DNA of 64,000 bases, from contig JBDRFZ010000001.1 of the NCBI GenBank assembly GCA_043818395.1, positions 1 through 64,000 of the forward strand. The letters are read 5' to 3'. Source of the DNA: JBDRFZ01 sp043818395 (GTDB taxonomy: Bacteria; Patescibacteriota; Patescibacteriia; 2-12-FULL-60-25). Made by a program: the position numbers and the translations under genes. Below are positions 43,747 through 52,800 of the stretch, in pieces (within the stretch, counting starts at the first letter, position 1; every line of letters starts with the position of its first letter). Under the pieces are notes generated by a model. It searched no databases, was not told where the DNA came from, and worked only from the letters and a program-made list of their open reading frames with translations.

Positions 43747-44577
43747 ATGATTATTGTTTGTTCAGGACCCGACACATATCGCGCAAGGGAAAAAGCGCGT
43801 GAATTAATGTCTGCTTTTAAGCAAAAACATGACCCTGGTTCTTTATCGACTTTTATTAATACGGACGGCCAGGACGTTAAGACTATTTTTTCAAATATAG
43901 GAACGCCTTCGCTTTTCACTAATAAAAAATTGATTCGTTCCGATGGGATTCTGAAAACATTGAAAATAGCTGAAGTTCGAATGTTGGTTTCAAAATTACA
44001 AATTGACGGTGATCAGACGGTTTTTTTAACCGTAGAAGATGAACCGCCGTCTGACAAAATTATGGAAACATTAAAACCGGCTCCCCTGTTTCATTATAGT
44101 TTCTCGGTTTTAAAAACATTCGACTTTTTGAAATGGGTAAAGCAAGAAGCGCAAAAATTAGGAGTTTCAGAAAAAATTGCCATAGAGATTGCAGATTGTG
44201 CGGATGGTGATTCTTGGTTTGTAAAACAAGAACTAATTAAGCACGCGGCTTATTCCGAAGCGGTAAGTGTTAATAATAAGGGAACTAATCTAACGGTTTT
44301 TGGAGTTATAGAAGATTTTTTATTGGAAAAAAAGGGATCACGGCAGAAGCTTTTAAATTTAAAAGATGAGTCAGCTGTTATTTTAATGTTGAATCAAATC
44401 CGATCATTCATCCGAGTTAGAGATGGATTTTCGGACGGCGTACATCCGTTTGTGGTAAAAAAAATGAAACAAATGAAGATTAAAGAAGTAGAAACCAGGC
44501 TTGTTAAATCAATCAAAGCTTTACGCGCTTCACGAATCGGTTTGGCTTCCGGTAATGAAATAGAATCATTGATTTAA
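43747..44577 (+). CDS. holA: DNA polymerase III delta subunit
   Basis: A 276-residue protein. The N-terminus IIVCSGPDTYRAREKARELM has the degenerate P-loop of HolA; TIFSNIGTPSLFTNKKLI and a helical C-terminal region with LMLNQIRSFIRVRDGFSDGV follow. It loads the sliding clamp as part of the clamp loader. It is convergent with rpsT, a common arrangement. A little shorter than in model bacteria. ATG is used without a clear ribosome binding site. Confidence 0.85.
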   Translation: MIIVCSGPDTYRAREKARELMSAFKQKHDPGSLSTFINTDGQDVKTIFSNIGTPSLFTNKKLIRSDGILKTLKIAEVRMLVSKLQIDGDQTVFLTVEDEPPSDKIMETLKPAPLFHYSFSVLKTFDFLKWVKQEAQKLGVSEKIAIEIADCADGDSWFVKQELIKHAAYSEAVSVNNKGTNLTVFGVIEDFLLEKKGSRQKLLNLKDESAVILMLNQIRSFIRVRDGFSDGVHPFVVKKMKQMKIKEVETRLVKSIKALRASRIGLASGNEIESLI

Positions 44578-44607
44578 AAAATCCTCCGTAGAGGAGGATT
44601 TTTTTAT
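44576..44607. terminator. Bidirectional terminator between holA and rpsT
   Basis: AATCCTCC and GGAGGATT pair around a short GTAGA loop, with an A run on the left and T run on the right, so it can serve both convergent genes. Confidence 0.88.
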
Positions 44608-44876
44608 TTTATTTCGGATTTCTTTTTTAGGGCTTTTGCTAGTACTGATTTTTTTCTGGAAGTATAATTTTTTGAAAAAATATTTTGCATGGCGGCTTTA
44701 TCAGATATCTGTTGGAATTTTTTCATGGTATCCCTTGCTTCCGCTAAATTACCAGCCTCGATCATTTTTGAGCTGTCTTTAAAAAGTTTAGAAGTGAGAG
44801 TCTTAATTCGTTTATTAGCAATTGCTCGCTTCTTGTTTTTTCGCAAGTCCTTAATGGCTGCATGTTTATTCGGCAT
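44604..44876 (-). CDS. rpsT: 30S ribosomal protein S20
   Basis: A 90-residue Lys-rich helical protein: MPNKHAAIKDLRKNKKRAIA at the start, then TLTSKLFKDSS, with SDKAAMQNIFSKNYTSRKKS near residue 57 as the S20 signature. Binds 16S rRNA. Convergent to holA. Confidence 0.93.
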   Translation of the reverse strand: MPNKHAAIKDLRKNKKRAIANKRIKTLTSKLFKDSSKMIEAGNLAEARDTMKKFQQISDKAAMQNIFSKNYTSRKKSVLAKALKKKSEIK

Positions 44877-45011
44877 ATAGTCGCATAACTTTACGCATTT
44901 TTACGTCACACGTCAAGATTAAAGTTGGTTTTGACTATTAGCGTATTAAGATGTAATATTTTTGGCGTAAAATAAGGATATTTTATTTACTATATTAGTT
45001 TTACGACCCAT

Positions 45012-45085
45012 GTCTCCATAGTTCAATGGAAGAACAAGAGACTCCTAAGCTCTGGATGGAGGTTCGATTCCTCCTGGGGACACCA
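45012..45085 (+). tRNA. tRNA-Arg (anticodon CCT), CCA encoded
   Basis: Acceptor GTCTCCA/TGGGGAC, loop CTCCTAA with anticodon CCT (reads AGG), T arm GGAGGTTCGATTCCTCC, CCA in the gene. The closing pair of the anticodon stem is a mismatch (A-G). It is the second Arg tRNA in the window. Confidence 0.92.
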
Positions 45086-45150
45086 CTGTTCATTATTTTA
45101 TCGGTTTTTGTTCTTATCCTGATTTTCAGGGACAGTAGTTTTATTAAAAT

Positions 45151-45166
45151 TGTTTCACGTGAAACA
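45151..45166. other. parS site 1
   Basis: Exact 16-bp palindrome TGTTTCACGTGAAACA, the ParB-binding consensus TGTTNCACGTGAAACA. It lies 4 bp upstream of tRNA-Ala. Confidence 0.93.
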
Positions 45167-45170
45167 TTTT

Positions 45171-45247
45171 GGGCCGGTAGCTCAGCTGGCTAGAGCGCTG
45201 CATTCGCATTGCAGAGGTCGAGGGTTCGAGTCCCTCTCGGTCCACCA
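45171..45247 (+). tRNA. tRNA-Ala (anticodon CGC), CCA encoded
   Basis: Acceptor GGGCCGG/TCGGTCC contains the G3-U70 wobble that marks alanine tRNA. Anticodon arm CTGCA-TTCGCAT-TGCAG gives anticodon CGC. T arm GAGGGTTCGAGTCCCTC and CCA are encoded. Starts 4 bp after a parS site. Confidence 0.95.
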
Positions 45248-45249
45248 TG

Positions 45250-45280
45250 TAAAAGCCACTGCACAACAGTGGCTTTTACA
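45250..45280 (+). terminator. Terminator of tRNA-Ala
   Basis: AAAAGCCACTG and CAGTGGCTTTT pair around CACAA, followed by ACATT. Confidence 0.8.
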
Positions 45281-45287
45281 TTCCACG

Positions 45288-45311
45288 CCACGTCACTCGC
45301 GAGCGAAGTGG
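45288..45311. repeat. CCAC-GTGG hairpin related to 39427-39450
   Basis: CCACGTCACTCG and CGAGCGAAGTGG form an imperfect hairpin with the same CCACGTC start and GTGG end as the palindrome before tRNA-Cys. Confidence 0.5.
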
Positions 45312-45566
45312 CATGCCGGGTACTTTTTTTGGCTCGGATTCCGGAATCTCGCGTGGCGCCAGGCCACGTTTTACACGGAGATGCAACCATCCCTCCTCGC
45401 CAATCAAAAGAGTTTTTTTGGTTTTTTTTATCTGAAGTCAGAAATAGAACTTTCCGGTGTAAATAATGGATTTCGAGGTTAAACCTCTTTAAACTTATCA
45501 AAAGATAATATTTTAAGAATTATTGTTTTTGTTAATAATTAACATCATTTTTTAAATTAAGTTAAT

Positions 45567-45582
45567 TGTTTCACGTGAAACA
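45567..45582. other. parS site 2
   Basis: TGTTTCACGTGAAACA; extended symmetry with flanking AAT/ATT (AATTGTTTCACG...AACAATT). Confidence 0.93.
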
Positions 45583-45624
45583 ATTCGATCTAGTAAAAAG
45601 AAACTTTGAGTTTTAAGTAGTAAT

Positions 45625-45640
45625 TGTTTCACGTGAAACA
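45625..45640. other. parS site 3
   Basis: TGTTTCACGTGAAACA with flanking AAT/ATT symmetry, 42 bp after site 2. Confidence 0.93.
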
Positions 45641-45802
45641 ATTACTTAATTATTAACTCCATTACACTCAATAATGACCTCATCCCAGGGTTCCGTCTTC
45701 ACTTAACCGATGTTTCTAATCTTCCCCGGATTCAGGCTATATTCTGCGGCAGTCATACTCTCTATCATAACCTCTATACGGGGTTTTCAGGAATAGAAAA
45801 AA

Positions 45803-45818
45803 TGTTTCACGTGAAACA
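45803..45818. other. parS site 4
   Basis: TGTTTCACGTGAAACA. The downstream sequence ATTTGATCTAGA resembles the AATTCGATCTAG after site 2. Confidence 0.93.
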
Positions 45819-45860
45819 ATTTGATCTAGAAATAAGAAATTTGAGTTTTTCAATTGTAAA

Positions 45861-45876
45861 TGTTTCACGTGAAACA
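45861..45876. other. parS site 5
   Basis: TGTTTCACGTGAAACA, followed by TTTTT and then the tRNA-Ala fragment, copying the parS 1-tRNA-Ala arrangement. Confidence 0.93.
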
Positions 45877-45881
45877 TTTTT

Positions 45882-45906
45882 GGGTTAGTAGCTCAGCTAG
45901 CTAGAG
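45882..45906 (+). pseudogene. Truncated tRNA-Ala 5' fragment next to parS site 5
   Basis: GGGTTAGTAGCTCAGCTAGC followed by TAGAG matches the first 25 bases of tRNA-Ala at 45171 in 21 of 25 positions, then the match stops before the anticodon arm. It cannot fold into a tRNA. Confidence 0.75.
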
Positions 45907-45995
45907 ATTTTCTTGGATTTAGCAAAAAACATTTAGATTTTAGTTATTTGAACAATTTTATGCTAAAAATACGTAAATTTTACAATTTAACACAA

Positions 45996-46011
45996 TGTTT
46001 CACGTGAAACA
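45996..46011. other. parS site 6
   Basis: TGTTTCACGTGAAACA with AA/TT flanks. Confidence 0.93.
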
Positions 46012-46034
46012 TTACAATGTTATAAATAGTTGAT

Positions 46035-46050
46035 TGTTTCACGTGAAACA
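46035..46050. other. parS site 7
   Basis: TGTTTCACGTGAAACA, 23 bp after site 6. Confidence 0.93.
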
Positions 46051-46437
46051 ATTATAAAATAGAAGAGAGTTAAAACAGATCTTAGTTCCGTTTAAAGATC
46101 ATTTTATTCTCGCTCTTCTTTATTTATAGGAAAGCTAGAGCTTATTTGAGCCTTGGACAAATAAATGGCTAGGTTTCAGTCTCGCTTGACTTCCTCGATT
46201 GTAAGAGGAAATCGTGAGAGGAAGTGCAATAGTTCTCAATCGCATACTCCGCAAGAATCGTTGCTAGCGCAACTGGTAGAAGTAACGTGAGATACTCAGA
46301 TAATAATAAGAATAGAATGGACTGCGCATGGGAAGGAGAATTATTATAATAGAATACGTCGTGAGAATGAAATGATCTTTAAAAATTTGAGAAAGATGGC
46401 TACTCCTTACGTTTTGGCGTTTTAAATTGATAAAGTT

Positions 46438-46453
46438 TGTTTCACGTGAAACA
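46438..46453. other. parS site 8
   Basis: TGTTTCACGTGAAACA, about 75 bp upstream of the first surface-protein gene. Confidence 0.93.
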
Positions 46454-46527
46454 TAAATAAAGATATTTTACGAAACTATTATTAATATCAATTTTTATAA
46501 TTATTATAGAAAAGGTATTATGTAAGC

Positions 46528-47451
46528 ATGAGGAAACCCTTAAATATTTTTATTTTAATATTTTTCGGCGGATTTTTTGTTTTTTGTGGTTTCGTACGAG
46601 CCATGACAAGCACTAATTACCGGGTTAATTGGGATTCCATTAATTCCGGCGGTTTGGATATTGCAACATCAACCAACTACAATCTACACGACACGATCGG
46701 AGAACAGGCTACGGGTTATACTACGAGTTCGAACTATACACTTAGCGCCGGTTATAGAACCGGAGATAAGGATGAAACATACTTGACATTTCGAATTGGT
46801 ACACAAGAGCCTGATTCTGCTGTATCATATTCAGTGTTTGATAATGTGGGGATAAGTGTGACGGTTTCAAGTGCATCCGGTTTTAGCGTAGGTGATATAA
46901 TCGGAGTGGTTGAAGATGTTGGATTGTCTCAATTGATAGCAATTGGGAAAATTACGGATATTACCGGTACAGTGATAACAGTTGATAAATGGGATGGTGT
47001 ACCAGGTTCATTAAGTTTGAATCCTGGAGGCGGAGATGATTTCGTATACCGCATTAATGGTAATTCTGTGGCATTTGGTACTTTGACAAACTCAATAGCA
47101 AAAACTTCATTAACCGGAACAAGAGTTACATCTAATGCAGTAAACGGGTACACGGTGTACGTAAATACGGATGATGATTTGAGGTACGGGACTACAAATT
47201 TACAAAATGTCTCTGATGGTGCCGTGACAATCGGTTCAGAAGAATACGGCTGGCAAACATACGGATCAAGCGCAACAAGTACGGGGTCTGATCATGCTTT
47301 CACAACTTTGCCGCAGGAGATTCAGTATTCAACAACTACAGCATCAATAGAAGAAAGAGTGGGACTGGTTTATAAAATATCAATTTCTAATTCAACTCCG
47401 GCCGGTAATTATTCGCAATCCGTTTTTTACACTTTAACTGCAAATTATTGA
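46528..47451 (+). CDS. Secreted beta-rich surface protein A, 307 aa
   Basis: Signal peptide MRKPLNIFILIFFGGFFVFC with probable cleavage after VRA near residue 25. The mature part is Thr/Ser/Gly-rich, beta-like and without cysteines. The first ~55 residues repeat a STNY phrase (STNYRVNWDS, STNYNLHDT, SSNYTLSAGY). The C-terminal ~120 residues (NAVNGYTVYVNTDDDLRYG ... STPAGNYSQSVFYTLTANY) are recognisably related to the end of the next gene. It is probably displayed on or released from the cell surface. No sortase motif or C-terminal membrane anchor. Confidence 0.75.
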   Translation: MRKPLNIFILIFFGGFFVFCGFVRAMTSTNYRVNWDSINSGGLDIATSTNYNLHDTIGEQATGYTTSSNYTLSAGYRTGDKDETYLTFRIGTQEPDSAVSYSVFDNVGISVTVSSASGFSVGDIIGVVEDVGLSQLIAIGKITDITGTVITVDKWDGVPGSLSLNPGGGDDFVYRINGNSVAFGTLTNSIAKTSLTGTRVTSNAVNGYTVYVNTDDDLRYGTTNLQNVSDGAVTIGSEEYGWQTYGSSATSTGSDHAFTTLPQEIQYSTTTASIEERVGLVYKISISNSTPAGNYSQSVFYTLTANY

Positions 47452-47490
47452 TTTGAAGGGCGACGATTATATATGAAACAACATGTCTAT

Positions 47491-47572
47491 CCGCCGTTCT
47501 TTAAAAAAGGTCGATCTGTCATAGTCACCTAAAAAATGACAGAGAAGAGCGGACCCATTAATTTGGGTGCGG
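47491..47572 (+). promoter_or_regulatory. Structured leader of surface protein B gene
   Basis: CCGC...GCGG encloses CTGTCAT...ATGACAG, and ACCC-ATTAATTT-GGGT follows, ending in a second GCGG that could pair with the same CCGC. Two mutually exclusive foldings are therefore possible, about 90 bp before the start codon. No known riboswitch class is recognised. Confidence 0.4.
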
Positions 47573-47662
47573 CTTGATACTTTGCTCGTCATGAGGGGGA
47601 AGGTATTAATCCGTCTTGGTCACGAACTCATGAAAAGTGGCCATTCAAAAAATTAAATAAAT

Positions 47663-48718
47663 ATGAAAAAATTATTATCAAAAATAGCAATTATATCGGT
47701 AACCTTGAGTACTATGCTGACAGCCATGCCAGTAAGAGCTGAAGGTGTTACAGTAGATTTAGAGAATAAAGAAAGTTCTACGTCGCCTTTAATCAATGGC
47801 GTTACTTGGGAAAGGAGTGCTGGCGCCGTCTATGTAACAGGCACGACTATAACCATTACCGTTCAACCGGTAATGACAGATGTTACGTCTTCGGGGATGT
47901 TGTTAGATATTGACGGCGATACTGTTATAGATACTCAATATACGACATCGTCCTGTATAGTGGCACAAGATTATTGCAGTATTACTTACACGTTAATAGA
48001 TCAGACCGATTATGATGGTTCAGGCGACGATGTTATATTCGGAGTCACTAGTACGCAGCTTACATTTGACGCCACGGCCAGAAATTACTCGATCGCGATA
48101 TTCACATCGTCTCCGGTTGATTTCGGCGCGGCATTATTCTATGCCAATGGTGGTAATCAAGTGGAAGTAACGGCCAGTGTGCCGGTAACCCTGTCGTTTT
48201 CCATTAAGGACTCGGCTGATACAGGGGATACCAACGTATGCGCTTTGGGTACTTTGAATAGTGAAAGTGTCTCTACCTGTTCATACCGGTTACGTATTGC
48301 CACTAATGCGGCGAATGGATTCGGTGTAAAGATGGGTGCGGATGAGGCTCTTAATTCATCCGGTAATGCAACTATGACGGATATTGGGGATAATGTCGCA
48401 TTTTCCGCAGGCACCGAAGCTTATGGTATTCAGGTGTTTACCGGAGCATCTACTGGTGGTCGTAGCGGCGTTGGTGATTATGATCAGCCGGTAGTAGAAG
48501 ATTCGGCGGGTCCATATACCTTCGACACGGATTCATCCCCGATTCCAATTCTTCGAGCTGGCGTAGACTTTATGTCTTACAGCGCGCCGTTTAAAACAGA
48601 AACCCCGGCTTCGCTCACTACGACTTCGCTCGTAACGCATGCGGCGGCCATCTCTGTCAGCACGCCTGCCGGCTTGTATAGCCATACGATTTTCTATTGG
48701 GTTACAGCAACATTCTAA
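47663..48718 (+). CDS. Secreted beta-rich surface protein B, 351 aa
   Basis: Signal peptide MKKLLSKIAIISVTLSTMLT with likely cleavage after VRA near residue 26. The mature protein has calcium-type Asp stretches (LLDIDGDTVIDTQ, TDYDGSGDDVI) and a C-terminal ~140-residue domain with NAANGFGVKMGADEALN and STPAGLYSHTIFYWVTATF, homologous in order and wording to protein A. Three cysteine pairs are possible (CIVAQDYC; CALG...CSY). Sits between A and the DUF916-like gene, so the three probably belong to one surface system. Confidence 0.75.
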   Translation: MKKLLSKIAIISVTLSTMLTAMPVRAEGVTVDLENKESSTSPLINGVTWERSAGAVYVTGTTITITVQPVMTDVTSSGMLLDIDGDTVIDTQYTTSSCIVAQDYCSITYTLIDQTDYDGSGDDVIFGVTSTQLTFDATARNYSIAIFTSSPVDFGAALFYANGGNQVEVTASVPVTLSFSIKDSADTGDTNVCALGTLNSESVSTCSYRLRIATNAANGFGVKMGADEALNSSGNATMTDIGDNVAFSAGTEAYGIQVFTGASTGGRSGVGDYDQPVVEDSAGPYTFDTDSSPIPILRAGVDFMSYSAPFKTETPASLTTTSLVTHAAAISVSTPAGLYSHTIFYWVTATF

Positions 48719-48742
48719 CCTGAAGAACATTGGTTGAGCCCT

Positions 48743-48767
48743 CTGTTCCGGTATTGATCCGGAACAG
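48743..48767 (+). other. Intergenic stem-loop
   Basis: CTGTTCCGG and CCGGAACAG form a perfect nine-base-pair stem with loop TATTGAT between surface genes B and the DUF916-like gene. No T run follows, so it may be a processing or stability element rather than a terminator. Confidence 0.65.
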
Positions 48768-48789
48768 GGATGCAGAACTAATATTCCAT

Positions 48790-49776
48790 ATGATTAACAA
48801 TTTTATGAAGTCATTAAACAAGCTCTTTTTTCTATGTCTGCTGGGCATGTTATTGACCATTGCACCAAAAGCGGCCATGGCCATAACCATCTCTCCGGTT
48901 TTGTTTGATTATACGCTTGACCCCGGAGCGTCTACGCAGGATGCGATACGTGTGACCAATGACTCGGATCAGCGGCAGACATATTATCTGTCGGTCCAGA
49001 ATTTCGTAGCGGTCGGAGAAGAAGGCAAACAAGAGTATCTGCCCGAAGAAGATATTTCAGGTCTTGTGTCCTGGATGAATTTAGATCAAAAATCACTTAC
49101 CTTGGATGCCCGTCAAAGCGGAGATTTTAACTGGATGATCAAGTTGCCGGATGATGCCGAACCGGGAGGCCATTACGCATCAGTATTCTTTTCAACCACG
49201 CCGGATACGGAAAACAATACAGCCGTGGGCGTAGGCGCCAAGACCGGAGTTTTGTTTCTGGTCAATGTCAACGGAGATATCAAAGAAAGCGCTGATGTTG
49301 AATCTTTTAAAGTTTTATCAAGGCACGGGTTTCTCAACCGCCTGCCCGTGGATTTTGAGATACGGGTTAAAAATCAAGGGAACGTGCATTTAAAACCAAG
49401 CGGCAATATCGCTATAAATAATTTATTCGGCAATAAAGTTGCAAGCATTCCGGTAAATCCAAATGACAGCCGGGTTTTGCCCAACAGCATCAGAAAAGTT
49501 TATTCCACCTGGGGTCCGAAAGAAACCGAAGGACCGAAAGGCTTTTTTCAGGAACTGGCAGCTGAATGGAAGGGGTTCGGCATAGGAAAATATAAGGCTA
49601 ATGCCGAGATACTTTACGGCAACAGAGGCGAGAAAATGAATTCCACAGTAAGTTTCTGGGTGTTTCCGTGGAGACTGGCAGTCGTTGCTTTAACCTTGCT
49701 ACTCCTTCTTATCGTGTTATTTAAAGGATACAACAAGTTGATCGTCAAATCAGCTTTAGGCAAGGTCCAAAAATAA
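48790..49776 (+). CDS. DUF916-like membrane-anchored surface protein
   Basis: A protein of about 328 residues: a signal peptide (FFLCLLGMLLTIAPKAAMA), then ITISPVLFDYTLDPGASTQD and AIRVTNDSDQRQTYYLSVQN, the chaperone-like beta-sandwich start of the DUF916/WxL-associated family. A second Ig-like part contains FEIRVKNQGNVHLKPSGNIA near 205. A C-terminal membrane helix (FPWRLAVVALTLLLLLIVLF) and a short basic tail anchor it. In Firmicutes such proteins act with WxL surface proteins as peptidoglycan-binding partners; a similar anchoring role for proteins A and B is inference. The start may be MKSLNK five codons later. Confidence 0.8.
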   Translation: MINNFMKSLNKLFFLCLLGMLLTIAPKAAMAITISPVLFDYTLDPGASTQDAIRVTNDSDQRQTYYLSVQNFVAVGEEGKQEYLPEEDISGLVSWMNLDQKSLTLDARQSGDFNWMIKLPDDAEPGGHYASVFFSTTPDTENNTAVGVGAKTGVLFLVNVNGDIKESADVESFKVLSRHGFLNRLPVDFEIRVKNQGNVHLKPSGNIAINNLFGNKVASIPVNPNDSRVLPNSIRKVYSTWGPKETEGPKGFFQELAAEWKGFGIGKYKANAEILYGNRGEKMNSTVSFWVFPWRLAVVALTLLLLLIVLFKGYNKLIVKSALGKVQK

Positions 49777-49816
49777 TCAGACCCGGGGTTTTTGACGGGG
49801 AGGAGCAAGATAATTG

Positions 49817-52800
49817 ATGAGGCTGTTTATTAAAGCTGTTCGGCGCGTTTTAACCACGACGCTCTGTGTCGTGGTTTTTGCGTCGTCCATTACCTCATCC
49901 TCGGTTTTTGCGGCTAAAGCTCAACCCGCCAGCGATTCATTATCCAGGCAAAAAGTTTCCGAAGCGGCTGATCATGAAATTGTTTTTAAAACCCCGTCCG
50001 GCGTGGATGCGCCAACGGATACTATTACCTTGGCATTGCCGGATTTCACTTTCGGCGCTCTTGGCATAGGAGATATTGATTTGTTCCATGGACCAGTGAC
50101 GGGTTTTGAAGGCACGGACGTATTAGCGGCGGTTCCGGCGGCCGGCGTATGGGGGGTGTCGATAGCCGGTACGAATATCACGTTTACAGCGCCGACAAAT
50201 GCGGTACCGGGCACTGTTCCGCTCAACGACATGATCGGTATCAGGATCGGCACAAATGCCGTGGGTGGAGTAAACAGGCTGGTTAATCCCGCGGTACCGG
50301 TAGCCGCGCTTATAACGATCGGAGGAACATTCGGTGATGAGAATAGTCTTGCCGTAGCGATCGTGGGTAATGACACAGTATCTGTTACGGCAACGGTCGC
50401 GGCCACGACTACGCCTCCGAGCGGAGGCGGCGGAGGTTCTGGCGATACTGCGCCGCCCGTCATTTCAAACGTACAAGCTGTTAATATCACAAGCAGTACG
50501 GTTACGATTATCTGGACGACAAACGAGAACTCTTCTTCACTGGTGGAATATGGTTTTACGACAAGTTATGCAAGCGGGACAGTTTCTGATTCCAATGATG
50601 TATTAAGCCATGTTTTAAATCTTTCCGGACTTTCACCGGGCACGACTTATCATTTTGACGTATCCTCGCAAGACCCTTCCGGTAATATTGCTGTTAGCGG
50701 AGATTATACTTTTACGACTTTGCCGCCAGCAGGCGACACGACCCCGCCGGTTATAAGTAATGTCAAGGTTGTAAATATTACCGACACATCGGCTTTGGTT
50801 ACATGGGACACGAATGAGTTAGCCACTTCGTTCGTGTCTTATGGGATGACTACGGCTTATGGCAGTCTTTCCTCTTCGCTGGGCTATGTTCTATCGCACG
50901 CTATACTGCTTAACGGCCTTACGCCAAACACGCTTTATCACTTTTTCGTATCGTCATCCGACGGGTCAGGAAACATTGCCAGCAGTCCGGATGCTACATT
51001 TACGACCATATATGATATTACGCCGCCGGCCAATGTATATAATTTAGGAGCTACGCCAGGAGATACGGTCGTAACTTTGAATTGGATCAATCCACCGGAT
51101 TTGGATTTTGCAGGTACCAGGATAGTACGTAAAGAGGGGGGTTTTCCTACCAACCCATTTGACGGCGCTTTAGTATTTATCGGAGTCGGTAATACGGCTC
51201 TGGATACGGGTCTGACCAACGGTGTGACTTATTATTACGGAGCTTTCGCTTTTGATACGCATGGTAATTTCGCTTCCGGAGCATTGGCCAACGCTATGCC
51301 GTTCGGTTTGCCGGTAACGCCTACGACAACCCCGCCTATTCCACCGGTAGTCCCGCCGCCTGTATTACCGCCAACTACCACGCCTCCGATCGTACCCCCG
51401 CCTGTCGTGCCGCCGACGACCCTCCTGCCTCCCGGTGTGATACCCCTTCCTTCGCCTCCGCCGGGACAGCCGGGAGCTATATCCGCACAATATTATGGTG
51501 CCGGCGGAACCGTTCTTCTTACGCCGGATATATCGGGTAACATCGGTGTTTTAGCGGGCTCTCAAGTAGTTGCCACGGTTTCGATCAATGGCGTGGGCCA
51601 ATCAATTAATCAAGCTACATTAAGCATAGGCGGCTCCACTTATATTTTACAGCCCAATGGTGCAGGCACGGCTTATTCAGGTTCTTTCATCGCACCTCCC
51701 ATAGGAACTTATCAAGCCGTCGTTATTGTTCTTTTTGATAATAATACAGCGGTGCAAAGCATTAATACGCTTGTCTCACAGGGTGGCGGCCAGGTCGTTG
51801 AAATGACATTAACCGGTCCTTCCTCACAAGGAGTTCCAGATGTGGTTGTACAACTTTACAGAGAAATCGGTGGAACATGGGTTGCATACGGGTCACCACA
51901 GAATACAAGGCCCGATGGTTCATATGCCTACACAGTTCCTAATGGTAGGTATTATGCAGAGATCACTAAAGAAGGGTATAGAAAATCAATCACAGAAACG
52001 AAAACGGTTGAGCGAAATGTTTTTAACGAAGTGATCCCAATCATAAAAATACCGATTCCAATAGAGATTCAACCTCAAGAGAATTTATTACAACAAATAT
52101 CAGATATTGCGACAAACGCCGCAAAAGAAGTTAGTTATGGCATTAAAGTTGCCAGAGAACTCATGGATAGCCCAGCTGTACAGGCGATAAATAACGTAGC
52201 CGGGCCATCTTTGTTAGCGATATCTTTCATTAATACAGCTAATACTTTATCCGCATTTAACTTGCTGGCCTATTTGCAGTATCTTTTTACCCAGCCGATT
52301 TTGTTATTTGGACGCAGAAGAAGAAAGAAATGGGGCGTTGTCTTTAATTCATTAACAAAGATGCCTATAGATTTGGCTATTGTCAGGTTGATCCATTCTG
52401 AAACCAGACAGGCGGTGCAAACGCGCGTTACGGATAAATTCGGTAGATTCGCATTTTTTGCCAAACCCGGCAATTATATAATTGAAGTGGTAAAACCGGG
52501 TTATGTTTTCCCCACGCAATACCTAAAAGATAAAAACGAAGACGTTCAATTCGTTGATTTATACCATGGCGCCAGGATCGAACTAAAAATCGATACGGTT
52601 TTAACGCCGAATATTCCCCTGGATCCGGTAACCACGGTAGAAACTCCAGGAATGATTTTATGGCGCAAATTTACCAAATCAGCGCGTCATGCCGTAGCTT
52701 TTAGCGGTATACCTCTGGGCATGGTGATAGTGGTCGTTACTCCTGGCCTGCCAACGGCATTATTGTTATTAGCCCAAATTGGCGTATATCTGCTCTTTAA

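Larger units (their letters stand above)
45248..46527. other. Gene-free parS (centromere) region
   Basis: A 1.28-kb AT-rich stretch without a supportable gene. It carries seven of the eight parS sites, a broken tRNA-Ala copy at 45882-45906, the hairpin at 45288-45311 and a second hairpin CGTGGC-GCCAG-GCCACG near 45349. The segments 45660-45790 and 46060-46430 show no obvious structure or open frame. Confidence 0.8.

Noticed and set aside
45190..45501. Minus-strand protein across tRNA-Ala
   Set aside because: It is a translation of the antisense of tRNA-Ala (GPRGTRTLDL-type product, a well-known artefact) and of the hairpins; no coding signal.
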